A DNA stretch of 64,000 nt from an uncultured bacterium. GTDB taxonomy: Bacteria; Actinomycetota; Actinomycetes; S36-B12; CAIKAW01. Shown here piece after piece: positions 26,116 to 35,280 of the stretch. The number at the start of each line of letters is the position of its first letter. Positions within the stretch are counted from its first letter, which is position 1. Location: positions 1 through 64,000 of the forward strand of contig CAIKAW010000100.1 of NCBI GenBank assembly GCA_903825575.1, in the 5' to 3' direction. Position numbers and translations under genes: made by a program. The notes under the pieces were generated by a model that made no database searches, was not told the DNA's origin, and was given only the letters and a program-made list of their open reading frames with translations.

Positions 26116-26472
26116 ATGACTGCGGAAACGACTGAGACGAGCGCCGAGACCGGCGTGCTGCTCACAGACATTGCTGCGAACAAGGTCAAATCCTTGCTCG
26201 AACAAGAAGGCCGCACTGATCTCGCTCTCCGGGTTGCCGTCCAGCCCGGCGGGTGTTCAGGTCTGCGCTACCAGCTCTACTTTGACGACCGCAGCCTCGA
26301 CGGCGATTCGCGGATCAACTTTGGCGATGTCGCGGTCGTGACTGACCGCATGAGCACCCCGTACCTCGGCGGTGCCATCATCGACTTCGTCGACACGATC
26401 GAGAAGCAGGGCTTCACAATCGACAACCCCAACGCAGGTGGAAGTTGCGCCTGCGGGGATTCCTTCAGCTAG
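26116..26472 (+). CDS. HesB/IscA-type iron-sulfur cluster insertion protein
   Basis: Carrier that passes iron-sulfur clusters to target enzymes, 118 residues. The three conserved cysteines are in GGCSGLRY and GSCACGDSF, and the AANKVKSLLEQEG helix is typical. The start MTAETTE has GGAGAG upstream; a longer frame adds 12 unlikely residues. In actinobacteria this gene (ErpA-like) is usually near adoK and ctaC, as here. Confidence 0.94.
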   Translation: MTAETTETSAETGVLLTDIAANKVKSLLEQEGRTDLALRVAVQPGGCSGLRYQLYFDDRSLDGDSRINFGDVAVVTDRMSTPYLGGAIIDFVDTIEKQGFTIDNPNAGGSCACGDSFS

Positions 26473-26483
26473 ACCCAGATAGC

Positions 26484-26533
26484 CAAATCGGAGCCGGTTC
26501 CACTAATGGTGGGGCCGGCTCCGATTTGATTTT
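26484..26533. terminator. Strong intrinsic bidirectional terminator
   Basis: CAAATCGGAGCCGG (26484-26497) pairs perfectly over 14 bp with CCGGCTCCGATTTG (26515-26528), followed by ATTTTG on the plus strand. It separates the convergent HesB gene and lipoprotein gene and can serve both. Confidence 0.85.
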
Positions 26534-26564
26534 GACCCGCAAGGCCGATCTGCGTATTCGGTGA

Positions 26565-27830
26565 TCAGCCCGCCGGTGTCGTGGCAACTGGCGGAGCCGC
26601 GGGCGGAACCATCGTCGGAACTGGACCTCCGCCGCTGCCCGAACTTCCGCTACCCCCGCCGGTTGCTGAACTTGGCGGGATGATGTCGGTGCCGACCGGA
26701 CTTGGCGTTGCAGTGCCGAGGTACGCCGGCTCGATAGCAATCGAAGTGATCGGGTAGCCGGTGTCAGCGGTCTTGAAGAACCAACTCGGGATCAGGATTG
26801 GGGAATTGGTCTCGTCGTAATTCAATTCAAGTCCGAGTTCGGCTCCCGTGATCACAATCGGCGCAGGAGTCGGGCACGGGTTCGACGTGGAGTCCAAGGT
26901 TTGGGGGCACAGGATCGCCATCATTACTTGCGGACGACTGGCAAGGTCCTTGAAGGCCTGAGCGGCTGTGACCAATGGGTACGTGTCGGCGGCGGTCGGC
27001 AGTGTCAGCCAACCACCGGCGGATAGCACCTTTGTGCCGTCTACCTGCATGAACGTTGAGATTCCCTGTGTCGGCATTCCGTCGACAGTTGGGTCCACCT
27101 GCACGGAGGCGCTGCCCGAACCTGAGGTAACGGTCTCTGAGCCTTGGATTCCTAGCGCAGTGAGAATCGGGTCGGCAATCGAGTGAGCGACTTCCGCAGT
27201 CACGAGCGGCAGGTCAACAGGAATCTGAGTTGGTCCAGGTACAGGAGCGTCGGAGGTCGAGGTGGAAGGCCGCGGGTAGGCACTGGGGGAGTCGGGCGCT
27301 GAGGTGGCTGGAGGCGCCGTAGCAACCGAACCTGAGGTGGTTACGCCGTCAACACCTACCCTCGCGCAGGAACTGACAGCGCCATCGTTGTTTGAATGGT
27401 CAACGTCGACGCCATATCCCAGGCAACCGGAGGCGTCCGTCAGGGGAGCGAACGACCAATTGGCACCGGCCCCATCTCGGACCCGGATCTCAGCGGTGGC
27501 ATCCGAGACAACCCACCCGTACGCATGACGCACCGGCGTTCCGGTTACCCCGAAGGCTTTCGCCAAGGTAGCAACAGTTGTGTCTGAGACGGTCGAGGCT
27601 GCGGTCCAACTAAAGACTGGGGCGCTCGTCGGCGAAGTCGGAAGGGTGCCGCCAAGGGTGTAGCCACCGCTGAGGACAGCCATGTCGGCGGTCGCGGCAG
27701 CGGCCTTAGCGCCTAGGCGCAGGTGGAGGGTCCCGGGCTGACCGGTGGTGTTGGAGTGGCCGCAGGCCGAGAGCAGCAGGGCCAATGGCAGCGCGAGCAC
27801 GAGCGCTGATGTGCTTCTGGTCCGGTTCAT
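26565..27830 (-). CDS. Putative lipoprotein with low-complexity Pro/Ser/Gly tails
   Basis: A 421-residue protein with a lipoprotein signal (lipobox LLSAC, Cys at about 23). Folded segments (about 30-160 and 215-375) are separated by a Pro/Ser/Thr-rich linker and end in a Gly/Ser then Pro/Ala-rich tail. Four cysteines in the folded part (GCLGYGV, SSCARVG, ILCPQTL, NPCPTP) could make disulfides. I do not recognise the family; the pattern suggests a wall-spanning surface protein. GGGGGAT precedes the ATG. It converges on HesB. Confidence 0.75.
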   Translation of the reverse strand: MNRTRSTSALVLALPLALLLSACGHSNTTGQPGTLHLRLGAKAAAATADMAVLSGGYTLGGTLPTSPTSAPVFSWTAASTVSDTTVATLAKAFGVTGTPVRHAYGWVVSDATAEIRVRDGAGANWSFAPLTDASGCLGYGVDVDHSNNDGAVSSCARVGVDGVTTSGSVATAPPATSAPDSPSAYPRPSTSTSDAPVPGPTQIPVDLPLVTAEVAHSIADPILTALGIQGSETVTSGSGSASVQVDPTVDGMPTQGISTFMQVDGTKVLSAGGWLTLPTAADTYPLVTAAQAFKDLASRPQVMMAILCPQTLDSTSNPCPTPAPIVITGAELGLELNYDETNSPILIPSWFFKTADTGYPITSIAIEPAYLGTATPSPVGTDIIPPSSATGGGSGSSGSGGGPVPTMVPPAAPPVATTPAG

Positions 27831-27993
27831 TTCATCCCCCAATTTAGGGTCCTACATCGGCTAGTTATCGAGGGGCTAGGCGTTGTTCCTAGGTCCTTGC
27901 ACTGGTGTGACGCCAAGATGGCCGATTCGGTTCCCTGCCCAGTTAGTAGTCTCTGCCTGCCAACTTAGTGTTGGAAGGCAATCAGGAGGATCC

Positions 27994-28980
27994 GTGCGAC
28001 TGTGTATCACTGGCTCAATCGCCACTGACCATCTGATGACGTTTCCAGGTCGGTTTGCCGATTCTCTGGTCGCTGACCAGTTGGAACAGATTTCGTTGTC
28101 GTTCCTGGTCGAGGAACTTGAGATTCGCCGTGGCGGGGTCGCGGCCAATATTGCCTTTGGGCTCGGCTGCCTCGGCCTGCGACCGGTGTTGGTGGGGGCG
28201 GTTGGATCGGACTTCGCCGACTATCGGTCTTGGCTGGAGCGTCACGGGGTCGATACCTCTAGCGTTCATGTCTCGGACGTCAAACACACGGCTCGGTTCA
28301 TCTGCACCACGGACGAGAACTCCAACCAGATCGCTTCCTTCTACGCCGGGGCTATGAGCGAGGCACGCGGAATTGAACTTGGCCCGATTGTTGACCGGGT
28401 AGGGCCGCTGGATCTGGTCCTCGTTGGACCAAATGATCCGGAGGCGATGGTTCGCCACACCGATGAATGCCGCTACCGCGGAATCCCGTTTGCGGCTGAC
28501 CCTTCGCAGCAGTTGGCTCGGATGGCTGGTCCCGAGATCCGCACGCTGATCGATGGAGCGACCTATCTGTTCACGAACGAGTACGAAGCTGCCTTGACCG
28601 AAGCGAAGACTGGTTGGTCAGCCCAAGAGATTCTCGATCGAGTCGAGGTCCGGGTGACAACGTTGGGTGCCCGTGGCGCACGGGTTGAACGGCGCGGCCA
28701 GCCGGTCCTCGAAGTGGCGTGTCCAGTTGAAGATCAACGCGCCGATCCGACTGGGGTTGGAGATGCGTTCCGGGCCGGTTTCTTGGCGGGGATCGCGTGG
28801 GGGCTTTCTGATGAGCGGTGCGCACAAGTTGGGTCGCTAGTGGCCACGTACGTAATCGAGACGATCGGGACACAGGAATACGAACTGGCCCGAACGCACT
28901 TCCTTGACCGCATCGGCCGTACGTACGGGACGTTGGCCCAAACGGAAATCGCGGCTTGCATCGGAACTGCACTGCGCTGA
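27994..28980 (+). CDS. adoK: PfkB-family adenosine kinase
   Basis: Phosphorylates adenosine to AMP; the 328-residue sequence is very close in motif content to mycobacterial AdoK (Rv2202c): ITGSIATDHLMTFPGRF at the N-terminus, LSFLVEELEIRRGGVAANIAFGLG (PfkB motif 1 with the Gly-Gly), FAADPSQQLARM, VTTLGARGA and the ATP/catalytic-Asp motif DPTGVGDAFRAGFLAG (PfkB motif 2). The GTG start has AGGAGG 5 nt upstream, so the upstream in-frame extension is rejected. aat begins 4 nt after the stop. Confidence 0.94.
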   Translation: MRLCITGSIATDHLMTFPGRFADSLVADQLEQISLSFLVEELEIRRGGVAANIAFGLGCLGLRPVLVGAVGSDFADYRSWLERHGVDTSSVHVSDVKHTARFICTTDENSNQIASFYAGAMSEARGIELGPIVDRVGPLDLVLVGPNDPEAMVRHTDECRYRGIPFAADPSQQLARMAGPEIRTLIDGATYLFTNEYEAALTEAKTGWSAQEILDRVEVRVTTLGARGARVERRGQPVLEVACPVEDQRADPTGVGDAFRAGFLAGIAWGLSDERCAQVGSLVATYVIETIGTQEYELARTHFLDRIGRTYGTLAQTEIAACIGTALR

Positions 28981-28984
28981 CCTG

Positions 28985-29653
28985 ATGTCTCACACCGACC
29001 GCATCGAACCGCCGGTAACAACTTGGCAGTTGCCAGATGTGCGCAGGGCCGCGGCGGGAAGCGACCTGCTCGGCGTGGGCGCCGATTTGGAGTCGGGCAC
29101 CATTTTGGCCGCGTATCGCCGTGGCTTGTTTCCCATGCCGGTCGAAAATGTCGTTGGCTGGTGGTCGCCGGATCCGCGTGGAGTCATACCGCTCGACAAC
29201 TTCCACGCGTCCCGCTCGTTGCACCGCTCAGCCCGAACATTCAAGGTCACTTTCGACACCGCGTTCGACCAAGTCGTGGCCGGCTGTGCCGACCCCCAAC
29301 GTGAGCATGGCTGGATCACCCCGGAGATTGCCGCTGCTTATAGCCGGTTGGCGCACGAGGGCTGGGCACATAGCGTCGAGGTGTGGGACCGAGCAGGAGA
29401 GCTGGTAGGCGGGCTATATGGAGTTGAGGTGGGCGGCCTATTCGCTGGGGAATCGATGTTCCACCTAGCCCGGGATGCCAGCAAGGTCGCAGTTTGGGCG
29501 GTGGTTGCCAAGTTGGTGGCGAACGGAGGACCGCGGCTTCTCGACATTCAGTGGCTGACCCCCCACCTTGCCAGCCTTGGGGCCAGCGAGATTGAACGAA
29601 CCAATTACCTCGATCGACTCGACCTGGCTTTGCCTCTCGACCCGGCCTTTTAG
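28985..29653 (+). CDS. aat: Leucyl/phenylalanyl-tRNA-protein transferase
   Basis: Adds Leu or Phe to N-terminal Arg or Lys of proteins, marking them for Clp-dependent N-degron breakdown. The 222-residue protein has the family motifs GWWSPDPRGVIPLD, HGWITPEIAAAYSRLA, GLYGVEVGGLFAGESMFH and LDIQWLTPHLASLGASEI. No ClpS or ClpA is in the window. It shares the adoK transcript (4-nt gap). Confidence 0.95.
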   Translation: MSHTDRIEPPVTTWQLPDVRRAAAGSDLLGVGADLESGTILAAYRRGLFPMPVENVVGWWSPDPRGVIPLDNFHASRSLHRSARTFKVTFDTAFDQVVAGCADPQREHGWITPEIAAAYSRLAHEGWAHSVEVWDRAGELVGGLYGVEVGGLFAGESMFHLARDASKVAVWAVVAKLVANGGPRLLDIQWLTPHLASLGASEIERTNYLDRLDLALPLDPAF

Positions 29654-29696
29654 TTCGAACCAATCCCTACGTTGACTGCTTGTCTGGGCCTGCGGG

Positions 29697-29954
29697 TCAG
29701 GGTGCGTTCAGAACCTGGGTAGCAATTCGCACAGTGAACGCCATAGCCGGGCCGCCTGAACCATCCCAAGTTGTGGCGGAGATGAACTCCTGTCCGCGCA
29801 GTCGGCACCAAGCAGGAACGTCGGTCGCCGCAGCCGGATCGTCACTCAAGAGGACCAGTTCGGAACCGACACCTGAGGTCTTCGCGACCCGCGCCAGGCG
29901 CACGATCGGCATTGGGCAGAGCAGTCCCCGGGCGTCGATCAACTCAGAACTCAT
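29697..29954 (-). CDS. TusA-family sulfur-carrier protein
   Basis: Small sulfur relay protein, 85 residues, with the family motif LIDARGLLCPMPIVRLA; C13 carries the persulfide. Its partner is almost certainly the cysteine desulfurase encoded just upstream. The start could be the ATG used here or a GTG two codons before. In many actinobacteria the two domains are fused as one protein; here a TGA and about 20 nt separate them. Confidence 0.9.
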   Translation of the reverse strand: MSSELIDARGLLCPMPIVRLARVAKTSGVGSELVLLSDDPAAATDVPAWCRLRGQEFISATTWDGSGGPAMAFTVRIATQVLNAP

Positions 29955-29976
29955 CTGCACCGGCTTCCGATGGAGG

Positions 29977-31125
29977 TCAAGGTAAGTCTGCCCGCAGTTG
30001 CCTAACTAACCCCGGTAGTTCCTGAAGCAGTTGCGTGACTTCGGGTGCGCAATCGTCAAACGGCAGGGACACCCGGATGTTGCCATGAGTCAGCACTCCC
30101 ATCGCTGCGAGCACATGACTTGGCTCTCCCGACACACCGGCACAGGCAGAACCACTAGAAACAGCTATTCCGCGACGATCTAGACCCTGCACGAGTGCTT
30201 CACCGTCTACGTAGAGGCAGGAGAAGTTCAGGATGTGTGGGGCGCAATTTAGTGGATCGCCAACCACTTCGACATCAGAAATCAGCACTGGAAGTTGCTC
30301 ACGGAGTTCGGCGATTAGCTTCCGGTGGCCGGCTGCAAAGAGTTCGCGGCGCTGCATGATCCAACTTAAGCCGGCTGCTGCTGCAACGGCGGCCGGTACG
30401 TTGGCGCGGCCCAGCCATTCGTCGCCAGCCGAACCGGTGGATGCGCGGTGATGCCGGTCGACGACCACTCCGATTCCGAGCGGCCCACCCCACTTAGCTG
30501 CCGACGCGGTCATGACTGCCCAACCCTCCGGCAATTCGACCCGTCCAACGGATGCGCCCGCATCGACGAGCAGGGGGCAGGGTCCGATCAAGGAAGCGAC
30601 CTGTTCGATCGGCTGAACCGTGCCCACTTCTTGATTCACGTGCTGGAGCACGGCAAGTCCTGGCCGCGACCCAAGGCTCGCTGCAAATTCAGCTGGGTCA
30701 ATTCGACCCAGCCGGTCGACCCCGACGGTTCGGATCGGCCCCGACCAGCGGTCAAGGGCGCGTGGAACTGCCGAATGTTCGACTGCTGAGGTGACAACGG
30801 TCGAATCGGCGGGCAGGTTGGGTGCAAATCGCTCGACGGCCGCCGCGAGGGCGGCAGTGCCGGACGTGGTGAATTCGACCTGGCCCGCACTGGCCCCGAA
30901 TCCGGCAGCAATCTCCTCGCGGGCTGCGTCCAACAACAAGGCCGCATGGCGCCCCTGGTGGTAGGCCCTCCTGGGGTCGGCCCAGCCCTGCTCAAGGGCG
31001 GCTAGCCAAGCCTGTTCAGCGGCCGGATTCAACCAGGTGCCGCTTGCGGCATCGAGGTATCCGCCCGATCGACGGCTCTCTCGGCGCGAGTTCGATCGAT
31101 CCGGGTCCGAATCCAACGACGACAT
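29977..31125 (-). CDS. Cysteine desulfurase (NifS/IscS-like), partner of TusA
   Basis: PLP enzyme of 382 residues that removes sulfur from cysteine and hands it on as persulfide. Visible are the PLP-binding H117 (VEHSAV), the Schiff-base lysine K211 in TASAAKWGGPLG (the usual His before Lys is Ala, a variant I associate with this actinobacterial subgroup), and the active-site cysteine C328 in SSGSACAGVSGEPSHVL. The N-terminal 20 residues are basic and disordered. The sulfur probably goes to the TusA protein downstream. The start is 6 nt after TAACGT. Confidence 0.92.
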   Translation of the reverse strand: MSSLDSDPDRSNSRRESRRSGGYLDAASGTWLNPAAEQAWLAALEQGWADPRRAYHQGRHAALLLDAAREEIAAGFGASAGQVEFTTSGTAALAAAVERFAPNLPADSTVVTSAVEHSAVPRALDRWSGPIRTVGVDRLGRIDPAEFAASLGSRPGLAVLQHVNQEVGTVQPIEQVASLIGPCPLLVDAGASVGRVELPEGWAVMTASAAKWGGPLGIGVVVDRHHRASTGSAGDEWLGRANVPAAVAAAAGLSWIMQRRELFAAGHRKLIAELREQLPVLISDVEVVGDPLNCAPHILNFSCLYVDGEALVQGLDRRGIAVSSGSACAGVSGEPSHVLAAMGVLTHGNIRVSLPFDDCAPEVTQLLQELPGLVRQLRADLP

Positions 31126-31131
31126 GAGGTG

Positions 31132-31137
31132 ACGTTA
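31132..31137 (-). promoter_or_regulatory. TAACGT -10 element, leaderless start of cysteine desulfurase
   Basis: TAACGT, then CACCTC, then the ATG. Confidence 0.5.
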
Positions 31138-31233
31138 GTCCCGACCCTGACCGGGCTTCGGTACTGCCCTGAGGTAATCTCTCCTGAACTCGTTCCGGCT
31201 CCAATTGCCGGGCCGCCTCACGAAGGGCCACTG

Positions 31234-32049
31234 GTGGGTCAACCTCGTCCCGATGCTCGCCGCCGAACGGCGCTACGTTCTGCCGTAGCGGCCACCTCGG
31301 CTTTGGGCGTATTGACCTTGAGCGGGTGCGCCACGAATGGGCGCGGCTTCATGAACCTGCCGGCTCCTACCACTCGCGAGGGTGCCCGCACCTACAGCCT
31401 GTGGCAGGGAACTTGGCTCGCAGCCATGACCGTCGGGGTCCTGGTGTGGGCGCTAATCCTGTGGGCGGTCATCGCCTATCGCAAACGCAGCGATGCGCTG
31501 CCGGAGCAAGTCAAATACAACATGCCGATTGAGATTCTCTACACGGTTGCCCCGCTGATCATCGTCGCCGGGCTGTTCTTCTTCACGGCTCGCGACGAAT
31601 CGGCCCTGACTAAGCTCACGGCAAATCCGGCACAGACTGTTTCGGTCGTTGGGTATCGCTGGGAATGGACGTTCAACTACGTGGGTCCCAACACCTACGA
31701 CACCGGCACGCCCGACCAGATCCCAACCTTGTGGCTGCCGATTAACGAACGGGTGCGGTTCGAGTTGAGTTCGCCGGACGTCATCCACTCGTTCTGGGTC
31801 CCCGCGTTCTTGTTCAAGATGGACGTCATTCCGGGTCGGACCAACCAGTTCGAGCTCACCCCCGACAAACTGGGTACCTATTCAGGTAAGTGCACCGAGT
31901 ACTGCGGTACCGACCACTCGCGGATGCTCTTCAACGTCAAGGTTGTATCCCAGGCGGAGTTCGACGCACACATGGCTGCACTCCGTGCTGCTGGACACAG
32001 CGGTCAACAGACCACCGGGCGTACCACCAACAACGCGCAGAAGGTCTGA
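31234..32049 (+). CDS. ctaC: Cytochrome c oxidase subunit II
   Basis: CuA-bearing subunit of the aa3 oxidase, about 271 residues. A lipoprotein-type signal ends at TLSGC, two membrane helices follow (about 55-80 and 100-120), and the periplasmic cupredoxin domain has [11 protein letters not shown] and the CuA motif [13 protein letters not shown] frame open from 31129 exists, but the GTG at 31234 has AAGGG upstream and gives a normal lipoprotein signal. It heads the ctaC-ctaD-ctaF cluster. Confidence 0.95.
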   Translation: MGQPRPDARRRTALRSAVAATSALGVLTLSGCATNGRGFMNLPAPTTREGARTYSLWQGTWLAAMTVGVLVWALILWAVIAYRKRSDALPEQVKYNMPIEILYTVAPLIIVAGLFFFTARDESALTKLTANPAQTVSVVGYRWEWTFNYVGPNTYDTGTPDQIPTLWLPINERVRFELSSPDVIHSFWVPAFLFKMDVIPGRTNQFELTPDKLGTYSGKCTEYCGTDHSRMLFNVKVVSQAEFDAHMAALRAAGHSGQQTTGRTTNNAQKV

Positions 32050-32060
32050 GGGAGAACGCC

Positions 32061-33782
32061 GTGACCATCCTTGAGAGTCGACCGACGCAGGCACCGGTGC
32101 CCGCTACTCCCAAGCCGCGCCGTTGGGGTCGGCTGTTTGTTAGTTGGATCACCACAACTGACCACAAGATCATCGGCTACATGTACATCATCACGTCGTT
32201 TGCATTCTTCTTGGTCGCAGGCGCTATGGCGATGGTCATCCGGGCGCAGTTGTCCGCCCCTGATCAGCATTTGGTTAGTAACGAGCAGTACAACCAGTTG
32301 TTCACGATGCACGGAACGATCATGCTTTTCCTTTTCGCCACACCACTTTTCGTGGGTTTCGGAAACGCGATCATGCCGTTGCAGATTGGTGCGCCGGACG
32401 TGGCGTTCCCGCGGTTGAACATGCTCAGTTATTGGTTCTTCTTGTTTGGCGGCTCAACGGTATGCCTTGGTTTCTTCACACCCGGTGGTGCAGCCGACTT
32501 CGGCTGGTTCGCTTACTCACCGCTGTCCAATGCGGTTAACTCGCCAAACGTCGGCTCAGACCTATGGCTGATGGGCTTGGCCCTCGGTGGACTAGGAACG
32601 ATTCTCGGATCGGTCAACTTCGTCACCACGATCTTCTGCATGCGCGCGCCGGGCATGACCATGTTCCGGATGCCAATCTTCACTTGGAACATCCTGCTTA
32701 CAAGCGTGCTCGTACTGATGGTCTTCCCGGTACTTGCAGCAGCGCTGATCGTGCTAGAGGTAGACCGCAAGTTCGGAGCTCATGTCTTCGATCCCGCTAA
32801 CGGTGGGCCGATCCTTTGGCAGCACTTGTTCTGGTTCTTCGGCCATCCTGAGGTCTATATCTTGGCCATCCCGTTCTTCGGCATCATCAGCGAGATTCTG
32901 CCTGTGTTCAGCCGCAAGCCGGTCTTCGGCTACAAGGGCTTGGTATTTGCGACCATCTCGATCGCCGGCCTGTCGATGGCTGTTTGGGCCCACCACATGT
33001 ACGTCACCGGTGCTGTGCTGCTGCCGTTCTTCTCGTTTATGACGATGCTCATCGCTGTGCCCACCGGCGTGAAGTTCTTCAACTGGATTGGCACGATGTG
33101 GGGCGGTTCGCTGTCATTCGAGACACCGATGCTTTGGTCGATTGGCTTCTTGGTCACGTTCTTGTTCGGTGGCCTGACCGGAGTCATGCTTGCCTCGCCT
33201 CCAATTGACTTCTCTGTGTCCGACACATATTTCGTGGTTGCCCACTTCCACTACGTGGTGTTTGGCACAGTCGTGTTCGCTATGTTCGCCGGCTTCTATT
33301 TCTGGTGGCCAAAGTGGACTGGCAGACATCTGAACGAGCGCTTGGGCAAGATCCACTTCTGGACTTTGTTCATCGGTTTCCACACCACATTCTTGGTTCA
33401 GCACTGGCTCGGCGTAATGGGCATGCCGCGTAGGTACGCCAGTTACCTTGCTAGTGATGGTTTTGCGACGCTGAACATGGTTTCTTCGATCGGCGCTGCG
33501 ATTCTAGGAACCTCGACGTTGTTCTTCCTGTACAACATCTATTGGACGTCTCGGAATGCCCCGCTGGTCACCTCCGATGACCCTTGGGGCTGGGGAGCGT
33601 CGCTCGAGTGGGCCACATCCTGCCCGCCACCGCGCCATAACTTCACCTCGATGCCCAGGATTCGCTCCGAGCGGCCGGCATTCGATCTGCACCATGCGGA
33701 CAAGATCGGGGCCTCCGGGACCGAACGGGCAGCCGCATTGACCGCCGCGGTCAAGCGCACGGAGAACGGCGGGGGGTACTGA
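32061..33782 (+). CDS. ctaD: Cytochrome c oxidase subunit I
   Basis: Catalytic subunit with heme a and the heme a3-CuB site, 573 residues, 12 membrane helices. Seen are the heme a ligand His in [10 protein letters not shown], the CuB/Tyr cross-link motif [17 protein letters not shown], the CuB His-His in WAHHMYVTG, and the heme a3/a pair in [12 protein letters not shown]-channel and proton-pump residues appear intact. GAGGGAGAA precedes the GTG, 11 nt after ctaC. Confidence 0.97.
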   Translation: MTILESRPTQAPVPATPKPRRWGRLFVSWITTTDHKIIGYMYIITSFAFFLVAGAMAMVIRAQLSAPDQHLVSNEQYNQLFTMHGTIMLFLFATPLFVGFGNAIMPLQIGAPDVAFPRLNMLSYWFFLFGGSTVCLGFFTPGGAADFGWFAYSPLSNAVNSPNVGSDLWLMGLALGGLGTILGSVNFVTTIFCMRAPGMTMFRMPIFTWNILLTSVLVLMVFPVLAAALIVLEVDRKFGAHVFDPANGGPILWQHLFWFFGHPEVYILAIPFFGIISEILPVFSRKPVFGYKGLVFATISIAGLSMAVWAHHMYVTGAVLLPFFSFMTMLIAVPTGVKFFNWIGTMWGGSLSFETPMLWSIGFLVTFLFGGLTGVMLASPPIDFSVSDTYFVVAHFHYVVFGTVVFAMFAGFYFWWPKWTGRHLNERLGKIHFWTLFIGFHTTFLVQHWLGVMGMPRRYASYLASDGFATLNMVSSIGAAILGTSTLFFLYNIYWTSRNAPLVTSDDPWGWGASLEWATSCPPPRHNFTSMPRIRSERPAFDLHHADKIGASGTERAAALTAAVKRTENGGGY

Positions 33783-33783
33783 A

Positions 33784-34185
33784 ATGAAGGTTGAGAGCCT
33801 GCTGTTCTGGATCGGTGCTGTCTTCTACGCCATTGTCACCACGGTCTACTACTTGATGTCGCACGAATTGGCAGGTTCAGTCGCCCTGACCCTTACGGGC
33901 GTAATGGCCCTGATCATCGCTGGGTACCTGCAGGTGACCGGTACCCGCGTCGGCTCGCGACCTGAGGATCGTCTCGACGCTGAGATCGATGAGGCTGATC
34001 CGGACTATGGCTTCTTTAGCCCCCATAGTTGGTGGCCGCTGCCGCTTGGCTTCTTCGCTGCGTCGATCTTTTTGGGCCTGATCTTCGCTCGCTGGATCTT
34101 GGTGCTTGGCGTTGTTGGCCTGTTGTTCTCCTTGGTTGGCTTCGTGTTCGAGTATTACCGCGGCGACCACGCCGACGCTACCTAG
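33784..34185 (+). CDS. ctaF: Cytochrome c oxidase subunit IV
   Basis: Small actinobacterial oxidase subunit, 133 residues with four membrane segments. The central EIDEADPDYGFFSPHSWWPL loop and the ending FEYYRGDHA are specific to CtaF. It starts 1 nt after ctaD and ends 8 nt inside the convergent gene. Confidence 0.95.
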   Translation: MKVESLLFWIGAVFYAIVTTVYYLMSHELAGSVALTLTGVMALIIAGYLQVTGTRVGSRPEDRLDAEIDEADPDYGFFSPHSWWPLPLGFFAASIFLGLIFARWILVLGVVGLLFSLVGFVFEYYRGDHADAT

Positions 34186-35122
34186 CCATCACTGCGTAGA
34201 AATCTCGACCGGTCGGCGAGAAGTAGCGGTTTGCGGGCTTGGTGAACGCCGCGATCTTGTGTGCTGAGAGCGATCCGCCAGCGCCCGGCGTGAAGAACAC
34301 TCCGGTGGCCCAATCTGAATTTATATCCAGTTCGATAGCGCGCACCGCGCCGGCGTCCTGAAGCACCCTGGCCAAGAGCCGGGGCGTGAGTTTTGGCCCG
34401 GCCACATAGATCAGATCAGCGGAAGATGTAATGCCTAGCCCGGTTCGCCAAGTTGCATTGACTCTTCCGACCGTCACCCCCCAATTCGTTTGGATGCTTG
34501 AGTCGATCAGGGGTGAGATGCGTCCACCATCAACGAGTAGTCGCTCGTTCTGGCGAACAGATTGCACAGCAGAGCTCATGACCACCTGCGTTCCCCAAAG
34601 GCCAATATCGGTGTGCCCATCTTTGTAGACCACGATTGCTGCGCGACCGACCTTGAGCGGTTGAGCGAAGTGGCCAAAGTCGTAGTACCCGCCCCAAATA
34701 TCCTTCAGTTTGAAGCCTGAATTAAATGCAGCAGCGAGGCCACTGGCGGCTGTGTTAGACAAGAAGTCCGAGGTGCGCCATGTGGTGAGACGACCAGGAT
34801 CGGAATAGCCCGGATGCAACACGAGTGATGTCCCCGATCCGGACATCCACATGATGCCGGTGCGGTAGGCGTCGAGCCCGGGACCTGCCCTTAACCAGGT
34901 CACTTGCACGATTGGTCGACCCGCAACTGAGACCGCTGCGCTGTAGACCCCTTCCCCGCCCAACGCGGTGCCGGCCAAGCTGACTAGCGGCCGTTGCAAT
35001 TCGACCAGGCCGGGTCCGATCTGACCGTCTGGTGATGGCAGCATCGCACCGGCTGGCGTTGCGCAACTGAGCATGATGGCTGTCACGGCTAGGCCCAACA
35101 CCGTGGGCAACCTGCGATGCAT
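34178..35122 (-). CDS. Secreted phosphodiester glycosidase-like (NAGPA domain) protein
   Basis: Exported protein of 314 residues (signal peptide MHRRLPTVLGLAVTAI, cleavage near PAGA). The NAGPA/phosphodiester-glycosidase domain shows AAFNSGFKLKDIWGGYYD, GLWGTQVVMSSAVQSVRQN, LLVDGGRISPLID and ELDINSDWATGVFF, with conserved Asp/Asn residues of this fold. Members cleave or hydrolyse sugar phosphodiesters, perhaps wall polymers; the substrate is unknown. The ATG follows AGGAG, which lies within a 9-bp inverted repeat. It interrupts the oxidase and bc1 clusters. Confidence 0.85.
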   Translation of the reverse strand: MHRRLPTVLGLAVTAIMLSCATPAGAMLPSPDGQIGPGLVELQRPLVSLAGTALGGEGVYSAAVSVAGRPIVQVTWLRAGPGLDAYRTGIMWMSGSGTSLVLHPGYSDPGRLTTWRTSDFLSNTAASGLAAAFNSGFKLKDIWGGYYDFGHFAQPLKVGRAAIVVYKDGHTDIGLWGTQVVMSSAVQSVRQNERLLVDGGRISPLIDSSIQTNWGVTVGRVNATWRTGLGITSSADLIYVAGPKLTPRLLARVLQDAGAVRAIELDINSDWATGVFFTPGAGGSLSAHKIAAFTKPANRYFSPTGRDFYAVMAR

Positions 35123-35127
35123 TTGGG

Positions 35128-35155
35128 GAACTCCTAGTAGGGCGGGTAGGAGTTC
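35128..35155. promoter_or_regulatory. Perfect 9-bp inverted repeat covering the ribosome-binding site
   Basis: GAACTCCTA (35128-35136) and TAGGAGTTC (35147-35155) are perfect inverted copies with a 10-nt spacer. On the minus strand the second arm includes the AGGAG ribosome-binding site, 5 nt before the ATG region, and a GATACT -10-like hexamer directly abuts the other arm (35156-35161). It may be a repressor operator at the start of transcription or an RNA hairpin hiding the ribosome-binding site. Confidence 0.6.
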
Positions 35156-35160
35156 AGTAT

Positions 35161-35280
35161 CTATGGCCCGCCGAGGGCAGCGGATGCAGGCATCGTGGGC
35201 ACACCCGGGGCCCGAGCCACAAAAGGCGAGGCGACGATCGCCAACACTCCCACCAGTACGGCGATTGCTAGGTGGTGCAC
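35161..35280 (-). CDS. Candidate 39-residue hydrophobic small protein
   Basis: A short GTG-started frame encodes MHHLAIAVLVGVLAIVAS, a hydrophobic run like a signal peptide or single membrane helix, followed by a Pro/Ala-rich tail ending LGGP. It stops 38 nt before the phosphodiester glycosidase start, in the same direction, in an otherwise empty 275-bp gap (35123-35397). No good ribosome-binding site is visible, so it may be chance. Confidence 0.25.
   Translation of the reverse strand: MHHLAIAVLVGVLAIVASPFVARAPGVPTMPASAALGGP

Noticed and set aside
31129-31233. 35-residue extension of CtaC
   Set aside because: It would bury the lipoprotein signal; the GTG at 31234 has a ribosome-binding site and fits family length.
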